Shown here one piece after another: positions 10,881 through 21,935 of a DNA stretch of 64,000 bases. The translations under genes were made by a program, and so were the position numbers. Under the pieces are notes generated by a model. The model did not search any database, was not told the origin of the DNA, and saw nothing but the letters and a program-made list of their open reading frames with translations. This DNA is from Oxytricha trifallax. Its lineage: Eukaryota > Ciliophora > Spirotrichea > Sporadotrichida > Oxytrichidae. The stretch spans positions 124,001 to 188,000 of the forward strand of contig ARYC01000080.1 of the NCBI GenBank assembly GCA_000711775.1, read 5' to 3'. The first letter of the stretch is position 1. Every line of letters starts with the position of its first letter.

Positions 10881-12340
10881 TTAGGATTGTAATTTACAAA
10901 GAAAGTAATTAAAAATTTTTAAAAATTTGTTTTAAAATACTCTGAATTATAAGTTTAATTTAAATCAAACTGAAATTTAAAATTTTTCTTTTGTAATTCT
11001 ATGATATTAAAAAAGTATAGCTATAAATGCCTGTGAGTAAAAATCTCTTGTTTATTTAATTAATAATATGGTATCTTAAAATAGAAAAATTTATGAAACA
11101 CTTATGCAAGTTTTACTTGAATTTAATCTATATTTTTCAAGTTTATATTTAATCATCTAATATGATTAATAGTTTTATTTATTATCAATTTAATTGGAGT
11201 TTTACTATATATTCTCGATATTGCAGGCTTTTATTAAAATACTAAAAAAATAAATTAATTACTTTATTTTTGATTAATTTCAGGCAAGATAAATAAGTTT
11301 TATTATATAATTTTGAAATAAAATTATTATATAAAATATACTATGCTATTATTATTTTATTCCTTCAATATTGACATCGCAATTAGGGATTTACTATTCC
11401 ACTATCCCATATAAGGGATTTTCTCTAATTTTCAATTCAAAATAATTCATTTCGTTTACTTGACAAGTAATTTATGAATATTATACTCCATTTTTGCAGT
11501 CCAAGTTTTATATTTATAACTTAGAAGCCTTCTATTCTAAATTAGTATCAGCTTAATTTTGGATATTTTATGAGCATAATAACTGTCCTTATATAAAAAT
11601 ATAATAAGTAATCAAGGAAAACGTATAATAAAAATTTGTTGTAAATTTGAGGGCGATATCCAATTTTATTATTTTTCAAGAAGATCAGAAATTTCCGAAA
11701 ACTTTCTTTTTGAGTTAAGAATTTAATTAAAGTTCTACTCGTGGAGAGACTTCTTATTAGTTGTACACTGATTTTATTGTAATTCACATTAATAAACAAA
11801 TATAATTTTTAGAATTTTTTTCGAAGAAATATATATAAATTATAACATTAAGTAGGTTCCAGGAATTGCTCTTGGTGCTGATTCATTTAATTGAGTTAGC
11901 TATCGATTTTTTATTATTGATATAGTAAATTTGGAAATAATAAATTTATAAGTTTGCCCTATATTTAAATATAATTTTTTTATTCAATTAATATTATATA
12001 TTTATTCGTTGATTTTAAATATATATTAGTAATATCCACTTGAATGGGTATAAGTTGGATATTTTTAAAAAGATTGCATTAAATCACTATCTTATTATAA
12101 TTCTAAGATATTTTATTTTAAGCCAATTTTGGATTTTTCCTAGTTGTTAATATTATTATTTTCTAATAAATTCAAATTATTTTAGGCAACTGCGGTTTGC
12201 TTAGATGAAGATTCCTCACTAAGAGTCACATCTTAATTTAAATATATCTATATATTTAAATTTAAAAGATTTTTTAAGTTAATAAGTTAAGTAGTATAAA
12301 AATTAATATATTATATGGCACATATTTTTTTCAATGTAAA
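10881..12340. other. AT-rich germline DNA, no supported gene
   Basis: Very AT-rich with frequent TGA in all frames. A short minus-strand stretch near 12235-12180 (DVTLSEESSSKQTAVA) has a coding look but no boundaries. An 83-codon standard-code ORF at 11548-11799 is compositionally like the surroundings and not supported. Confidence 0.5.
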
Positions 12341-12347
12341 ATTAAAT

Positions 12348-12641
12348 TTAAATAATTGTCTTATTGAGATTGCTATATTATAGAAATTGAATTATCTGGA
12401 TTTTTCTGAATTTTCTAGCAATTTTCTTCTTCCTTTAAACTTTAAAGATTTCCCCTTTAAACCACATTCTCACTCTGACAATCTTAAATTTCTTCTTTAT
12501 AATGAGAATCAGTTGTATGGAAAGCATTCTTAGGTTGAAAATTCAAACTATCTAGTTATTTTTATAGTTAAAAATGGAGGTTTTGATCTTCGTTTTAGTT
12601 GCTTGATTATAGAACATCATCTTGGTGGTTTACTATATTGA
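12348..12641 (+). CDS. Coding fragment, unknown protein
   Basis: Open in the ciliate code for ~97 codons to TGA at 12639-12641. The part LDFSEFSSNFLLPLNFKDF...KFLLYNENQLYGKH...IVKNGGFDLRFSCLIIEH has normal protein composition and higher GC than its flanks. No ATG start is visible, so this is probably one MDS of a gene continued elsewhere, or a degenerate gene. No family recognised. Confidence 0.4.
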
Positions 12642-12868
12642 ATTTGAATTCATTAACTTATAGGTTAAGTGATTCATGAGTTTACTAGTCATTAGTTTTG
12701 TGTTAGAATGAGGAAAGGGGCGTTTTATAAATTGAATTTTTCCCTTAATAAAATAAAAGAAAAGTTATATCAAATTAAATTAATCTAGAGTTTAAATTCT
12801 CTAAAAAAAGATTAGAATTTAAAGGAGAAACTTTTTCAATAAAAAATATATCTATATTTATTAAGGTA
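12642..12868. other. AT-rich spacer between a plus-strand fragment and a minus-strand gene
   Basis: No coding or repeat signal seen. Confidence 0.5.
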
Positions 12869-13473
12869 TCAAGAATCCGTAGTCTGTATTATCTTCATAA
12901 GCGATATATACTAAATTAGAATTATAATGATAGTATAGGAATCTGAATAGTCTACAAGTAATTTAGTATAATCATCTTCTGAAATATTTTAGATAATATC
13001 AGAGGAGGCACCTTCCGTGTTAAAGTTATATTTTAAGTCTTAATTTAATAGCATTGTAGTGGGTTTTCGGTTTTCAACTTTAGCCTCAAAATTCATCTTG
13101 TTATCATGAAAATTTTATAACGAAGAGAGTTTGAATGTTTCATAGCTATTCTTAATATCTGAGGAGGTCTTTGCTAAATGTTAGTCTTTCTATTTCATTT
13201 TTTGGAAACTTTAAGAGCTCATCTACCCCTCTTAAACCTGATCATTTAAATACCCGTTAAATTCTAATCCATGCTTTACTACTTCATGTATTATATTTAA
13301 AGATTATAAAACCCCAAAACCCTTCCCCACTTAATTATTCTTGAACTCTCCAAAATTTATTAGTTTTAATGCACACCCCCTTGAATTTAGTTTGAGTGGG
13401 AGGATGCAGGAACGAGCATGACTTACTATGCTAGAGTTAAACTAATAACTAAAGTTATTGTAAATCTAGACAT
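12869..13473 (-). CDS. Putative secreted protein (small, unknown)
   Basis: It starts MSRFTITLVISLTLAQQVML at 13473, with a short basic tip followed by a hydrophobic run, as in a signal peptide. It then reads VPASSHSNQIQGGVHQNQQ. After an unresolved intron or IES around 13,290-13,330 another frame continues LEFNGYLNDQVQEGQMSSQ and ends in a Gln/Asp/Ser-rich C-terminus with TGA at 12869-12871. Near the 3' end (12,895-12,930) an extra AT-rich block may be another IES, because a different frame then reads YEDNTDYGFLIP. The telomere-like C4A4 block at 13308-13322 lies inside the unresolved segment. Function unknown. Confidence 0.45.
13308..13322. repeat. Interstitial C4A4 telomere-like tract
   Basis: AAAACCCCAAAACCC, 15 nt of perfect telomeric repeat, followed by TTCCCCACTTAA. 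It is not part of any of the eight TBEs. The following bases loosely resemble a TBE tip (..CCCCTTA), so it may be a solo remnant, or a chance or functional telomere-like site. Confidence 0.6.
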
Positions 13474-13479
13474 TTTCCT

Positions 13480-13903
13480 TTTTTGCTCGATTAGGTTGAA
13501 TTAAAAAGCAGCAGATGGGCTTCTCATCGATTATCACAAAAATATAAATAATTTATTTTTAAATATTACATTCACAGACACAAATCTCTAATCTACTTGC
13601 TTACTCACTTTTTCTTATTTAAATCTCTTTAAAATAAAACATATAGATATAAAAGCATTGATGAATAAAATTTCTATAAAAGTAAAAAAGTACTGATTAA
13701 AATTTATAATTCATTTCTTAATTTAATTAAAGTATTAGGTATTGAGAATTTATAGATATTTAAAGAGCAATACTAATTTATTATTTTTGATAAAAATATT
13801 AATTTCAATTTTCGATTAATAGATATTGGAATATGAAGAAAGTATGTAAATTTAAAATGATTAAAAATTATTCTCCCTTTCAAAAGTAATTAATTTTAAA
13901 AAT
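13480..13903. other. AT-rich intergenic region between divergent genes
   Basis: Separates the start of the minus-strand secreted-protein gene from the start of the plus-strand membrane-protein gene. It would contain both promoters; no specific motif can be supported. Confidence 0.5.
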
Positions 13904-14914
13904 ATGAATAAAACAATCAAATACTCTTCCTTAGTCTTTCTACTTTTGCTAGGCTTGACCAGTATTAATCAAGTGTAAGGAAAGGGAAAAACCTACGATG
14001 ATTTGGACGACATTTTGAAGCATGACGGTTTGAACTCAACAAAGACTCATGTGGCACATTAAGAGGCTATGGAATCAGGGGCTCACATAGATCCTAATAA
14101 AGTTGTCCACAGACCCCCTCCCTAGATTAACGAAGACAGAGCTGTAACAAGCGGTGTAGTAATTCCTAAAGCTTATACTTCTTCGAATTCAGCCTCAAGA
14201 AAGTTATATTTAAATTAGGAGTTTATTGAGACATTCACAAATGAATCTCATTAAAGACTTGAATTTTGTCTTTTAATTAAGAAAATCAGGAAGCTAGACC
14301 AAGACATATGAACAATATGCAAAAAAGAACGACGGTTTTGACGATTAATCATTACCCCTGAGATATTTGAAGATTCCAAAGCGTGATAGAGATGCCCAAT
14401 TTTATTTCTTCCTAAGCACCCTACTATTACTCGCAACTACTATTACGATTATTTCAAGTTGCGGATGCTTGTTCTACTTTTTGCTTAAGAATTTAGTGAG
14501 TATGCAAGAACGTATGGTTGATGATAGCGAGTCACCTGATAACTAAGGATAAAATGCTGTTTTTATTACATTCATTATTATTATAAAATTATGAAAAATG
14601 AGATTTTTTACTTTTTTAATTTTATGCAGGAAGTTAAGGACAAAGCTAATAATAACGCAACAATAATTAGAATTTTCAAAGATTTGAGGATGAAGAGGAT
14701 TAGAGAAACGAAGAATCGAAGAAGTAGCAATAAGATTTACCAAGATTACTTAATGGAGCTGGAAGGAGTGGACCAAATACTTTGGAATTTAAATAGTGAG
14801 ATTGAAGAATACAATTGCATTTAAAGCATAATTTTCTCCCCAGACACTTTATAATTTCTGCATCTTTTATTATAAAAAATTGAATTTCATTTTAATACCA
14901 TCATTAATTTATGA
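13904..14914 (+). CDS. Single-pass membrane protein with signal peptide, unknown
   Basis: Begins MNKTIKYSSLVFLLLLGLTS (signal peptide), then a polar ectodomain (TYDDLDDILKHDGLNSTKTH...). A hydrophobic span FYFFLSTLLLLATTITIISS follows, with a C-G-C-L-F-Y-F-L-L end, and then a basic, helical cytosolic tail (IIRIFKDLRMKRIRETKNRR). Removal of a 25-bp IES (14258-14282, pointer AAGA) and a 71-nt GT-AG intron (14559-14629) gives one frame to TGA at 14912-14914. No family recognised. Confidence 0.6.
14258..14282 (+). other. IES, 25 bp, pointer AAGA
   Basis: AAGA at 14254-14257 and 14279-14282. Excision shifts the frame and joins ETFTNESHQR to KSGSQTKTYEQYAKKNDG, which leads into the transmembrane segment. 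Confidence 0.7.
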
Positions 14915-15043
14915 ATATATATTTCAAATGTTTTTTAGGTTTATATTAACTTATACTTTATTATACTTTTATTTCATCATTAACTTCTTACAACAATCTT
15001 AATAATATAAATACTTCTTAATATAACTCGCCTATTAAAGTTT

Positions 15044-15675
15044 GGGGTGGTATATGTCTAACACCCACACGATTATTAATACAAAAATAAAATCATAAGT
15101 GGTGTCTCCAACCAAATTTGAATCATAACTCACTAATCTTATAACTAAAAATGCTTTTGTAAACGTTCTAAAGTTTTATTATTTTAAATAAATATCTATT
15201 TTTCATAAAATTATTCATTTTATCCTTGCTTTATCATAATTTTTGTAAATATTTTTCCAATAATATTTTACTTTTAAATCTACATTATCTTTGTCTAGAA
15301 ACTTCAAATCAATTTACAATTGATATTCAGAGAAATAAGATTGAATTAAAAGATTGTAAAATATAAACTCAATTCATTTTCAAAGTATATTATTTTAATA
15401 TATTGTTGCTCTAAATATCAATTATAAATTGACTTGAAGTTTATGGAAAAATATATTGTAGATTTAAAAGTAAAAATTATTGGGAAAATATTTACAAAAA
15501 TTATGAAAAATTTATAAAAATTAGATTTTATTTAAAACTAATAAAACCTTAGAACGTTTGCAAAAGTATCTTTAGTTTTAAAATTCGTGAATTTTTACTC
15601 AAATTTGGATGGTAAGACCATTAATGTTGTTATTTTTGTATTAATAATAGTCGGGGTGTGAGGCAGGTACCACCC
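15044..15675. mobile_element. FB2: second copy of the FB1 foldback family, 8-bp TSD
   Basis: 632 bp, long inverted arms. Tips GGGGTGGTA.. and ..CAGGTACCACCC match FB1's tips. The flanking TAAAGTTT (15036-15043 and 15676-15683) is an 8-bp duplication. The last base of the right duplicate is the first base, on this strand, of the stop codon of the WDR27-like gene, so the insertion sits flush against the coding end. Confidence 0.85.
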
Positions 15676-15682
15676 TAAAGTT

Positions 15683-16720
15683 TCAATACTAATCATAATA
15701 CTCAGCCTATATTTATTGTTGCTTCAAATCAACTTTTCTGCCTTTAACTTGCAGCCCACCACCACCATTTTTAGGTTTTGGCTTTGCAGCAATTTTATAT
15801 GCTGGGTATCTGAACATTCTTACATGACCATCTATAGAGGATGTTGCCCATTCATAGTAAACTGGGTTTATAGCTATATCTGTAACTGAGTCTCCGTGCT
15901 ATGCATTTTTTGTTTTATCAATTAGTCCACCTGAGCCAACATCGTACACATATAAAAAAAAATTTATTTGATTAAACTGATTGATTTTAATTATAAACAG
16001 ACCTGTCTTCTGAACCACTTATCAAATATCGATAGCAATTAGAAATATCAAAGCCAATCTAAATTGCTCTATTTTAATGATAACCACCGTATTCTCTGAC
16101 TGGATAACCTACTCTTAAATCCCATAATTTAATATAGTTATCTGAACTTGCAGTCATAAAGGTATTATATGCTTCTGAGTCGCCATAAGATCCTTCATAA
16201 AATTTTACTGTGTGAATGTGCTTCTAATGACCATCATTAAGTGTAGCAATTGCCTTATTATAATTAGCGTCATAAACTATAAGTTCCTTGTTTGAACCAC
16301 CTATCAAGCCAATGTGCGTTCTCAGCCTGTGATTGTGAAAATGAAAACTCGGGATGTGTTAAGCTGTAGGATGCTGGAAAGTCTGCAGTAGTTTGTACAA
16401 ACCTTTTTGTTACAATCTCTTGACGTCATCTTTTGAGATAGAAGTTTCTGGATTATCTGGAAGTTCGTATTGATAGAAAAGTAGTTAATTTCCACAACTT
16501 ACTGTTAATAGTTTGTCATCGTAGTAAAACTGGGCACCTCTTACTATATCTGGGAGAGGTGGATTTTATTGCTAAATTAGGGCTTAGTTTTAAGGGTTTT
16601 CATTTGAGGTTTTATTCTTCTTTAAACGGTCAAGTATTAAAAGCTTCTCACCTTTCTTAGACCATTTCATATTCCAAATTATACATCTTTTATCTGATGA
16701 TGCGCTAATTAAATACTGAT
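15683..16720 (-). CDS. WDR27-like WD40 protein, 3' MDS (inverted relative to the 5' MDSs)
   Basis: Minus-strand continuation of the gene that begins at 18588 on the plus strand. From the pointer at 16711-16720 it reads SASSDKRCIIWNMKW, YYDDKLLTVSCGNQLLFYQY, HIGLIGGSNKELIVYD, FMTASSDNYIKLWDLR, YLISGSEDRSVYVYD and EWATSSIDGHVRMFRYPAYK, then a basic Gly-rich tail and TGA at 15683-15685. These are classic WD40 blades with S/G-D and W-D endings. The overall pattern, including the final SxDGHVRMFR, recalls WDR27, a poorly understood scaffold protein. One IES (15953-15995) is inside. The MDS joins the plus-strand MDS ending at 28787 exactly within a WD40 repeat. Confidence 0.85.
15953..15995 (-). 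other. IES, 43 bp, pointer ATA/TAT
   Basis: ATA at 15950-15952 and 15993-15995 (TAT in the gene's sense). Removal joins GSEDRSVY to VYDVGSGGLIDKTK, completing a WD40 strand. Otherwise the frame is lost. Confidence 0.8.
16711..16720 (-). other. Pointer ATCAGTATTT (partner at 28778-28787)
   Basis: Ten identical bases, extending to 16 with one mismatch (ATCAGTATTT[A/G]ATTAG), shared with 28778-28793 on the other strand. It joins HFSANDQYL to ISASSDKRC. Confidence 0.8.
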
Positions 16721-16758
16721 AATCATAATGAATCACAATATATCAAAATATTTTATTA

Positions 16759-17058
16759 AACTTATTTGAACTTGGTAATATATATTCACTTAAACTAAAA
16801 TTTTAGACTTGGTGCGTATCTCTAACTGATAAAGGAATCGTGGATGGCATAACAGCATATTTATCAAAACTAAACTTACTAAGTCTCTACGGATTAGTGA
16901 CCTTAACTGATAAGGCAATTGATGCCATTTTAAATACCAATATGAAATATACTCTGGAGATTTTTGATATTAATGGATGCAGAGAAATTACCAAATCGGA
17001 TGAAGCTACTTTAAAATCATTGTTTCCAAATGTTAAAGTGCTTGTTTATCATAGTTGA
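16759..17058 (+). CDS. F-box/LRR protein, 3' MDS
   Basis: Starts at pointer AACTTATTTGAACTT (16759-16773), shared with 28857-28871 on the opposite strand. After a 32-nt intron (16775-16806) it reads WCVSLTDKGIVDG, LNLLSLYGLVTLTDKAIDAI and EIFDINGCREITKSDEATL, ending VLVYHS-TGA. The 'L.L.G...LTD.AI..I' units are cysteine-containing leucine-rich repeats as in FBXL proteins, the substrate-binding part of SCF ubiquitin ligases. This is the last of three pieces. Confidence 0.85.
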
Positions 17059-17332
17059 GAAAATATTTAATTCATGAATTTATATTTGAAAATATAACAA
17101 AATTTACTCATTTTCTGAAATTACACGAATTGAAACTCATATGAAATTATAAAGTTATATATATAATTTATATAAAAGCATATCAACAATTAGTTAATTT
17201 TGTCAATAGATTTGTTTTTTTATTTAGTAAACTAAGCTGATTTTTTTTAGATTAAAACTTAGATAATATAATCATAGTCTTCTTATCTTTAATTATTGTA
17301 AAATTTTATAATATATAATTTTAATAAATATT
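17059..17332. other. AT-rich spacer between an FBXL MDS and a foldback element
   Basis: No coding or repeat signal beyond AT-richness. Confidence 0.5.
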
Positions 17333-17703
17333 GTAGGAATACATTTGAATTTGGAAAATTAATTAAATAATAATTAAAATTAGTGGGATTTAACTTTTCT
17401 CGAAACCTAGACTAAATGGTTCTTTTTCGATAGAGAATTCAAAATCAGCTGGACTTTTCTATTAGTGATAACCCTCTATCAAATTCCTGAAGCGAGTTAT
17501 ATCCATTTTAATTATGGGAGATTCGTTAAGTTGATTTTCATCCAAAATTAATATGAATTTATCTCGCTTTAGAGATGCGATAGTGGGTTATCTCCAATAG
17601 TAAAATTCAGCTGATTTTGGTTCGAGAATGTTAACTGCCACGAATTTTAATTATAATTTATTAAATTTTAATTAATTTTCCAAATTCAAATGTATTCCTA
17701 CAA
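17333..17703. mobile_element. Second foldback family, copy 1 (~370 bp)
   Basis: Inverted arms: TAGGAATACATTTGAATTTG at the left and its complement at the right. Inner sub-arms ATAGAGAATTCAAAATCAGC and a related complement are separated by a centre with GATAACCC/GGGTTATC. No ORF. A diverged copy lies at 35229-35622. The family is different in sequence from FB1/FB2. Target duplication not clear. Confidence 0.75.
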
Positions 17704-17768
17704 TGATACTTTTATTTTCATATATTTCTATTTTTTATAATTCATCAAATTTATAATTATAATTAAAT

Positions 17769-18381
17769 ATCAGTCAGATATTTGCAGCCACTCAAGTTCA
17801 CATATGATAAATTTGGATTAGACGAGCTTAATTTTTTAATTCCAAAGTCAATCACTCTGCAATTCCAATACAATTCTATTTAACATTCATTTGATACATT
17901 TATTTACCTATTCTTATCAAGTTTTTGCAGTATTTAGTTAGATGTACACAAGTCTTCTCTGAAATTTCTCTACATCCATTAAGGTTTAATTCTTTCAAAC
18001 TCTCAGGAAATTTAGTAATTTCAATATGCTGATCATTGACTGCAGAAAATTCGAAATCTAATTTCTCAAGTCCTTTCCCCAAATACTTGCAAACTCGCCT
18101 CACAAAGTTCTCTAAATTTAATATTATCAATATGTAATTTATTGCCTCAATTTGCAAAGATAAATATTCACTAATTCATTTTTTTACTTACTAGAAACAA
18201 CACCATGATCTTTATGCTAAAGTCTTTTAATGAGTCCACCCTCAAATTGATTCTTGAAATATAAGTTGTGTTTTTTATTTAGCATACTCAATTTCAAGAG
18301 AAAGCCAACATCAGGTTCAAACTCAAACATCATTAACAGTATTCCTGAGTTTATTTGATTTGATCCGGAATTTCCTTCCAT
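17769..18381 (-). CDS. F-box/LRR protein, 5' MDS
   Basis: Starts MEGNSGSNQINSGILLMMFE at 18381. The first ~40 residues (ILLMMFEFEPDVGFLLKLSML-NKKHNLYF) look like a diverged F-box, the Skp1-binding part of SCF ligases. LRRs follow: SLKELNLNGCREISEKTCVH, then LYWNCRVIDFGIKKL and NLSYVNLSGCKYLTD. A 20-bp IES (18174-18193) and a 32-nt intron (17876-17907) are removed. The piece ends in pointer AAATATCTGACTGAT (complement at 17769-17783), which continues at 29284 on the same strand, about 11 kb away. Confidence 0.85.
18174..18193 (-). other. IES, 20 bp, pointer TAGT
   Basis: TAGT (complement ACTA) at 18190-18193 and 18170-18173. Excision joins DHGVVSS to EYLSLQIEAINYIL. Without it the frame stops. 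This is one of the shortest IESs here. Confidence 0.75.
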
Positions 18382-18587
18382 TTTATTGCGATAAAATTAT
18401 AAAATTAATTAAAAATCAAATATCAATTTATATAAATTTAAAATTCAAAATGGTAGAGTAAATATCAGATCTTGTCCTCAAAACATAACTAAGCATATAA
18501 AATACTTAAGGAAATTTCGATATTAATTCGTAGTTTCTCATAACTTAATAAGAATTAAATGATAAGAATTCAAAGCCTTTGAAAATT

Positions 18588-19800
18588 ATGCTGCTCAAAT
18601 AGTCTCAATGGGGAAATCAAATAAAGACCTAAGTAAGATTATATCATATTTATAAATCAAGAATTATAGGAGATTGAATTTGATTCAGATTTGAAGCAAA
18701 TCGATTAATTAATGCTGTCTTAAGGAGACTAGAGCATCGCCTATTTTTTGAATGCCGAAGATCAATTGTATAAGTGGGATGCTAATTAAAAGAACTAAAT
18801 CAGTGTAATAAAGAAGTAGTTAACTGACCAAGCGAAGCTGCTGTCCATATCTTATGATAGCTCGTAACTTATAAATTCTCCTTTATTAAATCTTTTAGAT
18901 AGTATGCAATCTACGATATTCAGTCTATCTCCGTCTTTTCTACTGAATCAAATTCAATACAACATCTCATACCTACCTAAGCCAAAGTTGAAAAATTATT
19001 CTTTGATGAAAGTTTAAATTTGTTACATTTCTTTGATTAATCTCTAACTCTTAGGTCTTATGATTTAGGAACGAGGTAAATAGCTAATTAAAAGAAGCTT
19101 GCATAGACAGATATAATCTCCAAAATTATGAGCTAATAAGATTATTCAAGAGAATTGAAGGAGATAGGGTATTGTATTCTTTTAGTTATAGTACGATTAA
19201 AATAACTCTCACAAATATTATGGTATTTTATACCTAATAACAAACTAACTATCAATCCAAAATGATTCACATACAAGAAACTTCTTAAATTGCATATTTC
19301 AATCAGAGTAGTAGTACGATAAATGTCATAGATTTACATAACTACTCTGATGTAGCATAAATAGATATAAACGAGTGTATTGAACGATACACTGAAAACA
19401 ACAATCAAGCTGGATTTATATTGAAATCAGTGCATGCAATGACTTATCTAAACTAAGAGAATTCTTTAGTAATCGCGTCTTAAAGCCAAATAATTATCTT
19501 GAACTTGTACTATCAAGCCATAGTCAAAATCCAATATTTAGAGAGAGTTTCAAATAAAAGTTAGTTTTTTAGGATCAAGAACAGCTTGTATTTGGCTTCA
19601 TATGCATCCTATTCTAAAGAAATTGGGATTTATAAGATATTAGATATACAAGAAACTTAACCTTTATAAAAGGACAATGAGAAATCAAAGAATTACAAAT
19701 CAAAGGATATTTAGCAAGAAGAGAGTAAATCTGAGGACGAAGAAGAATAAAGTGTTGATTTAATTTAATAGTTTGCATAAGCTTATAAAGATAATCCAAT
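18588..19800 (+). CDS. WDR27-like protein, 5' MDS (to TBE B)
   Basis: Starts MLLKQSQWGNQIKTQ. Four introns in the plus-strand part beyond the first are exactly 35 nt; here 18633-18669 (37 nt), 18864-18898 and 19076-19110. Reads SIAYFLNAEDQLYKWD, AKVEKLFFDESLNLLHFFDQ, LRLFKRI-like strands, then SLVIASQSQIIILNLYYQ and an acidic linker (EESKSEDEEEQS). These are WD40-like strands and a linker between two propellers. The frame runs straight across TBE B (QAYKDNP|IPKFHEPK) once the element is removed. Confidence 0.8.
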
Positions 19801-19919
19801 CAAAACCCCAAAACCCCTTAATGAGGTTTATAAGTGCTTTGATTTGTAGGGAATTTGTTAGGGGTTGGGGTTATTAATAGGTTTTAATGTGAAATTTATA
19901 GTAAATTTATTTAATTTAA

Positions 19920-21197
19920 TCACTCAAAACGCACTTTAGGATCATGTGGGAGTGGTCTAAAGTCTATCTTACTTAACCACAACTCTATCTGCTCTAATAT
20001 TATGTCTGATCTAGAGTTTGGTCTTAATATTATTGATTCTGCCATTTATTTTAATGATTAAGAGACTCTGGTTTTGTCTATAAATTACTTGATTCTTTGC
20101 TTAGCATCTTTCTCACACCTAGTAGAGTAGTAATCATTGCGAGGCATATCGCACTCTATTATTATTGCTGCTAAAGCCCACACATCCCATTAATAATCTC
20201 CATCTCTCCAGTCTTCTCTTTCAGGATAATAGCCTGGAGTTCCCATAACACTTCCTAGCCTTAATACTTCCACCCTTAATGCTCTGTTGAAGTCAATAAT
20301 TCCCACTCTTACAGGTGAAAAGTTTATCATAATATTCTCAGGCTTCAAATCTCTATGAACAAAGCCTAACTTATGTAACTCTTTTATACCTTGTAAGGTT
20401 TAGGTTGCTATAAAAGCAAGCTACTTATGATTCCTTTGATCAGTAATAAAATCTCTGAGGGTCATTTCATAGAGTGGGAGTCTGAGAGCGACATGATCCT
20501 TGGCAAGAAGAACAGCATCTAGCTTGATTAAGTAACTACACTCTTTAAACTTAGCTTAAGTGAGTACTTGATACTCATTTGTAAACTCCATATGATATTT
20601 ATCATCACTTAAGAGATAGTTGAAGGGATACACTTTGTATGCGTATTGATGATCATTGATAACTTTCTTATCAAAGGAGTCTTCTATTATAAGGTAGCTT
20701 TAAAGAGAAGTGTCTAGGTCAATTTAAGCAAGAACCGGCATTTTCTTGTATTGAATCTTGATCATAATTTTTGTTATTTCAGAGGTCAGTTGGTTGCGTG
20801 CCTTCTTAACGTACTCTAACTCTCTAGCTTATTCAGGTACTACGACCTTAGAGTATTCCCTCGCTTTTCTTTTGTTTAGAAGCTTCAGCTCAACTTCTAG
20901 ATTCTCAACTTCTAGATCTTTCTTGTGAGCTTTTAATAGATGCTTCTTTAAGTCTCTTGTATGAGAGTATTACTTATGGCACTCAAAGCAGTCATACTTT
21001 CCATCTATTTTATCATGCTTTAAGTATACAGTGGGCTTGGCTTCTCTATGCTCTTTCTTGTGTCTGTACCAGCTTGATTTATGAGCAAAATCTCTCTCAC
21101 ATAACTCACAAAAATAGACTTCAACTTCTTCAGTTTGTATAGGAATTTCATTAATACCTTTCTCCTCCTCTCTGTCTCCCACACACTTGTTTGCCAT
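19920..21197 (-). CDS. TBE B 57-kDa-type zinc-finger/kinase protein (subfamily 2)
   Basis: Starts MANKCVGDREEEKGINEIPI and ends VRFE-TGA after ~425 codons, shorter than subfamily 1. Two C2H2-like fingers: YFCELCERDFAHKSSWYRHK and YDCFECHKQ.AHTRDLKKHL. The kinase-like half has LGFVHRDLKPENIMINFSPV and GIIDFNRAL, again DFN in place of DFG, and LGSVMGTPGYYP. The role is unknown; the domain pairing is the family hallmark. Confidence 0.8.
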
Positions 21198-21544
21198 TAA
21201 TTTTCTATTATTAATTTCAATTTTAATAACAGAGACATCAAGTGATAGCTCTGGTAGTTCCTTATGAGAGTCATCTCGCAGCTATCACACTTTTTATTGC
21301 TCCCAAAGGTAAGTCTCATTTATTTTGATGGAAGTGCTGTTGTTTTTCTTAAAATGTTAGCGCTCATATTTAAATTTGAATTTAAAATTATAAAACTGCC
21401 TCTATAACTGAGAGCTTATATGAGAGCTTTGCAAGCCTACAAGTATCAAGGGAAGTTCTTAGAGTATTAGCAAAGATAAATGAGCACTAAGAGACGAACC
21501 AGCTCTAAAAATGGGTGAGAAAGTAACCATTTTTACTATCAATA

Positions 21545-21745
21545 ATAAGTTGATTATAGTACGTTCCGATTTAGGAGGTGCACCTAATTAAGTACGTACT
21601 GCTTTAGGAGGTATTTTGTGATTTTATGATTAAAATTAGGGTGCTCCTAATGAAGTACTAGCTTTAATTAATGCTCCTAATAAGATACTAGCATTTTAGG
21701 AGCTGTTGCTCCTAATTAAGTACGTACCAATTTAAATTTAAAAAT
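21545..21745. promoter_or_regulatory. Divergent region of TBE B with GCTCCTAATTAAGTAC repeats
   Basis: At least six copies of a unit close to (G/T)GCTCCTAATTAAGTACGTAC or its complement, at the same place as the GGTACC array of subfamily 1 but with a different sequence. Sister array at 58315-58490 in G. Role as binding sites is an inference. Confidence 0.6.
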
Positions 21746-21935
21746 ATGTAACTATAACAGTAGAAATTGATATCAATCTCTCATTTTTTAAACCAGTTCT
21801 CAAAACCTTCTCCATATCCTTCTTAGAGGTTGACCTCCTATAGGATGCCCATATTTAATAGTAAGTTTTACAGAGGTATATAAATGAAATCAATAAACTT
21901 AAATTTGAATATCATTTCTTAGATCTGTAAACAAG

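Noticed and set aside
11548-11799. 83-codon minus-strand ORF
   Set aside because: Composition is as AT-rich as its surroundings, it ends at a standard-code stop that is Gln here, and no motif is visible.
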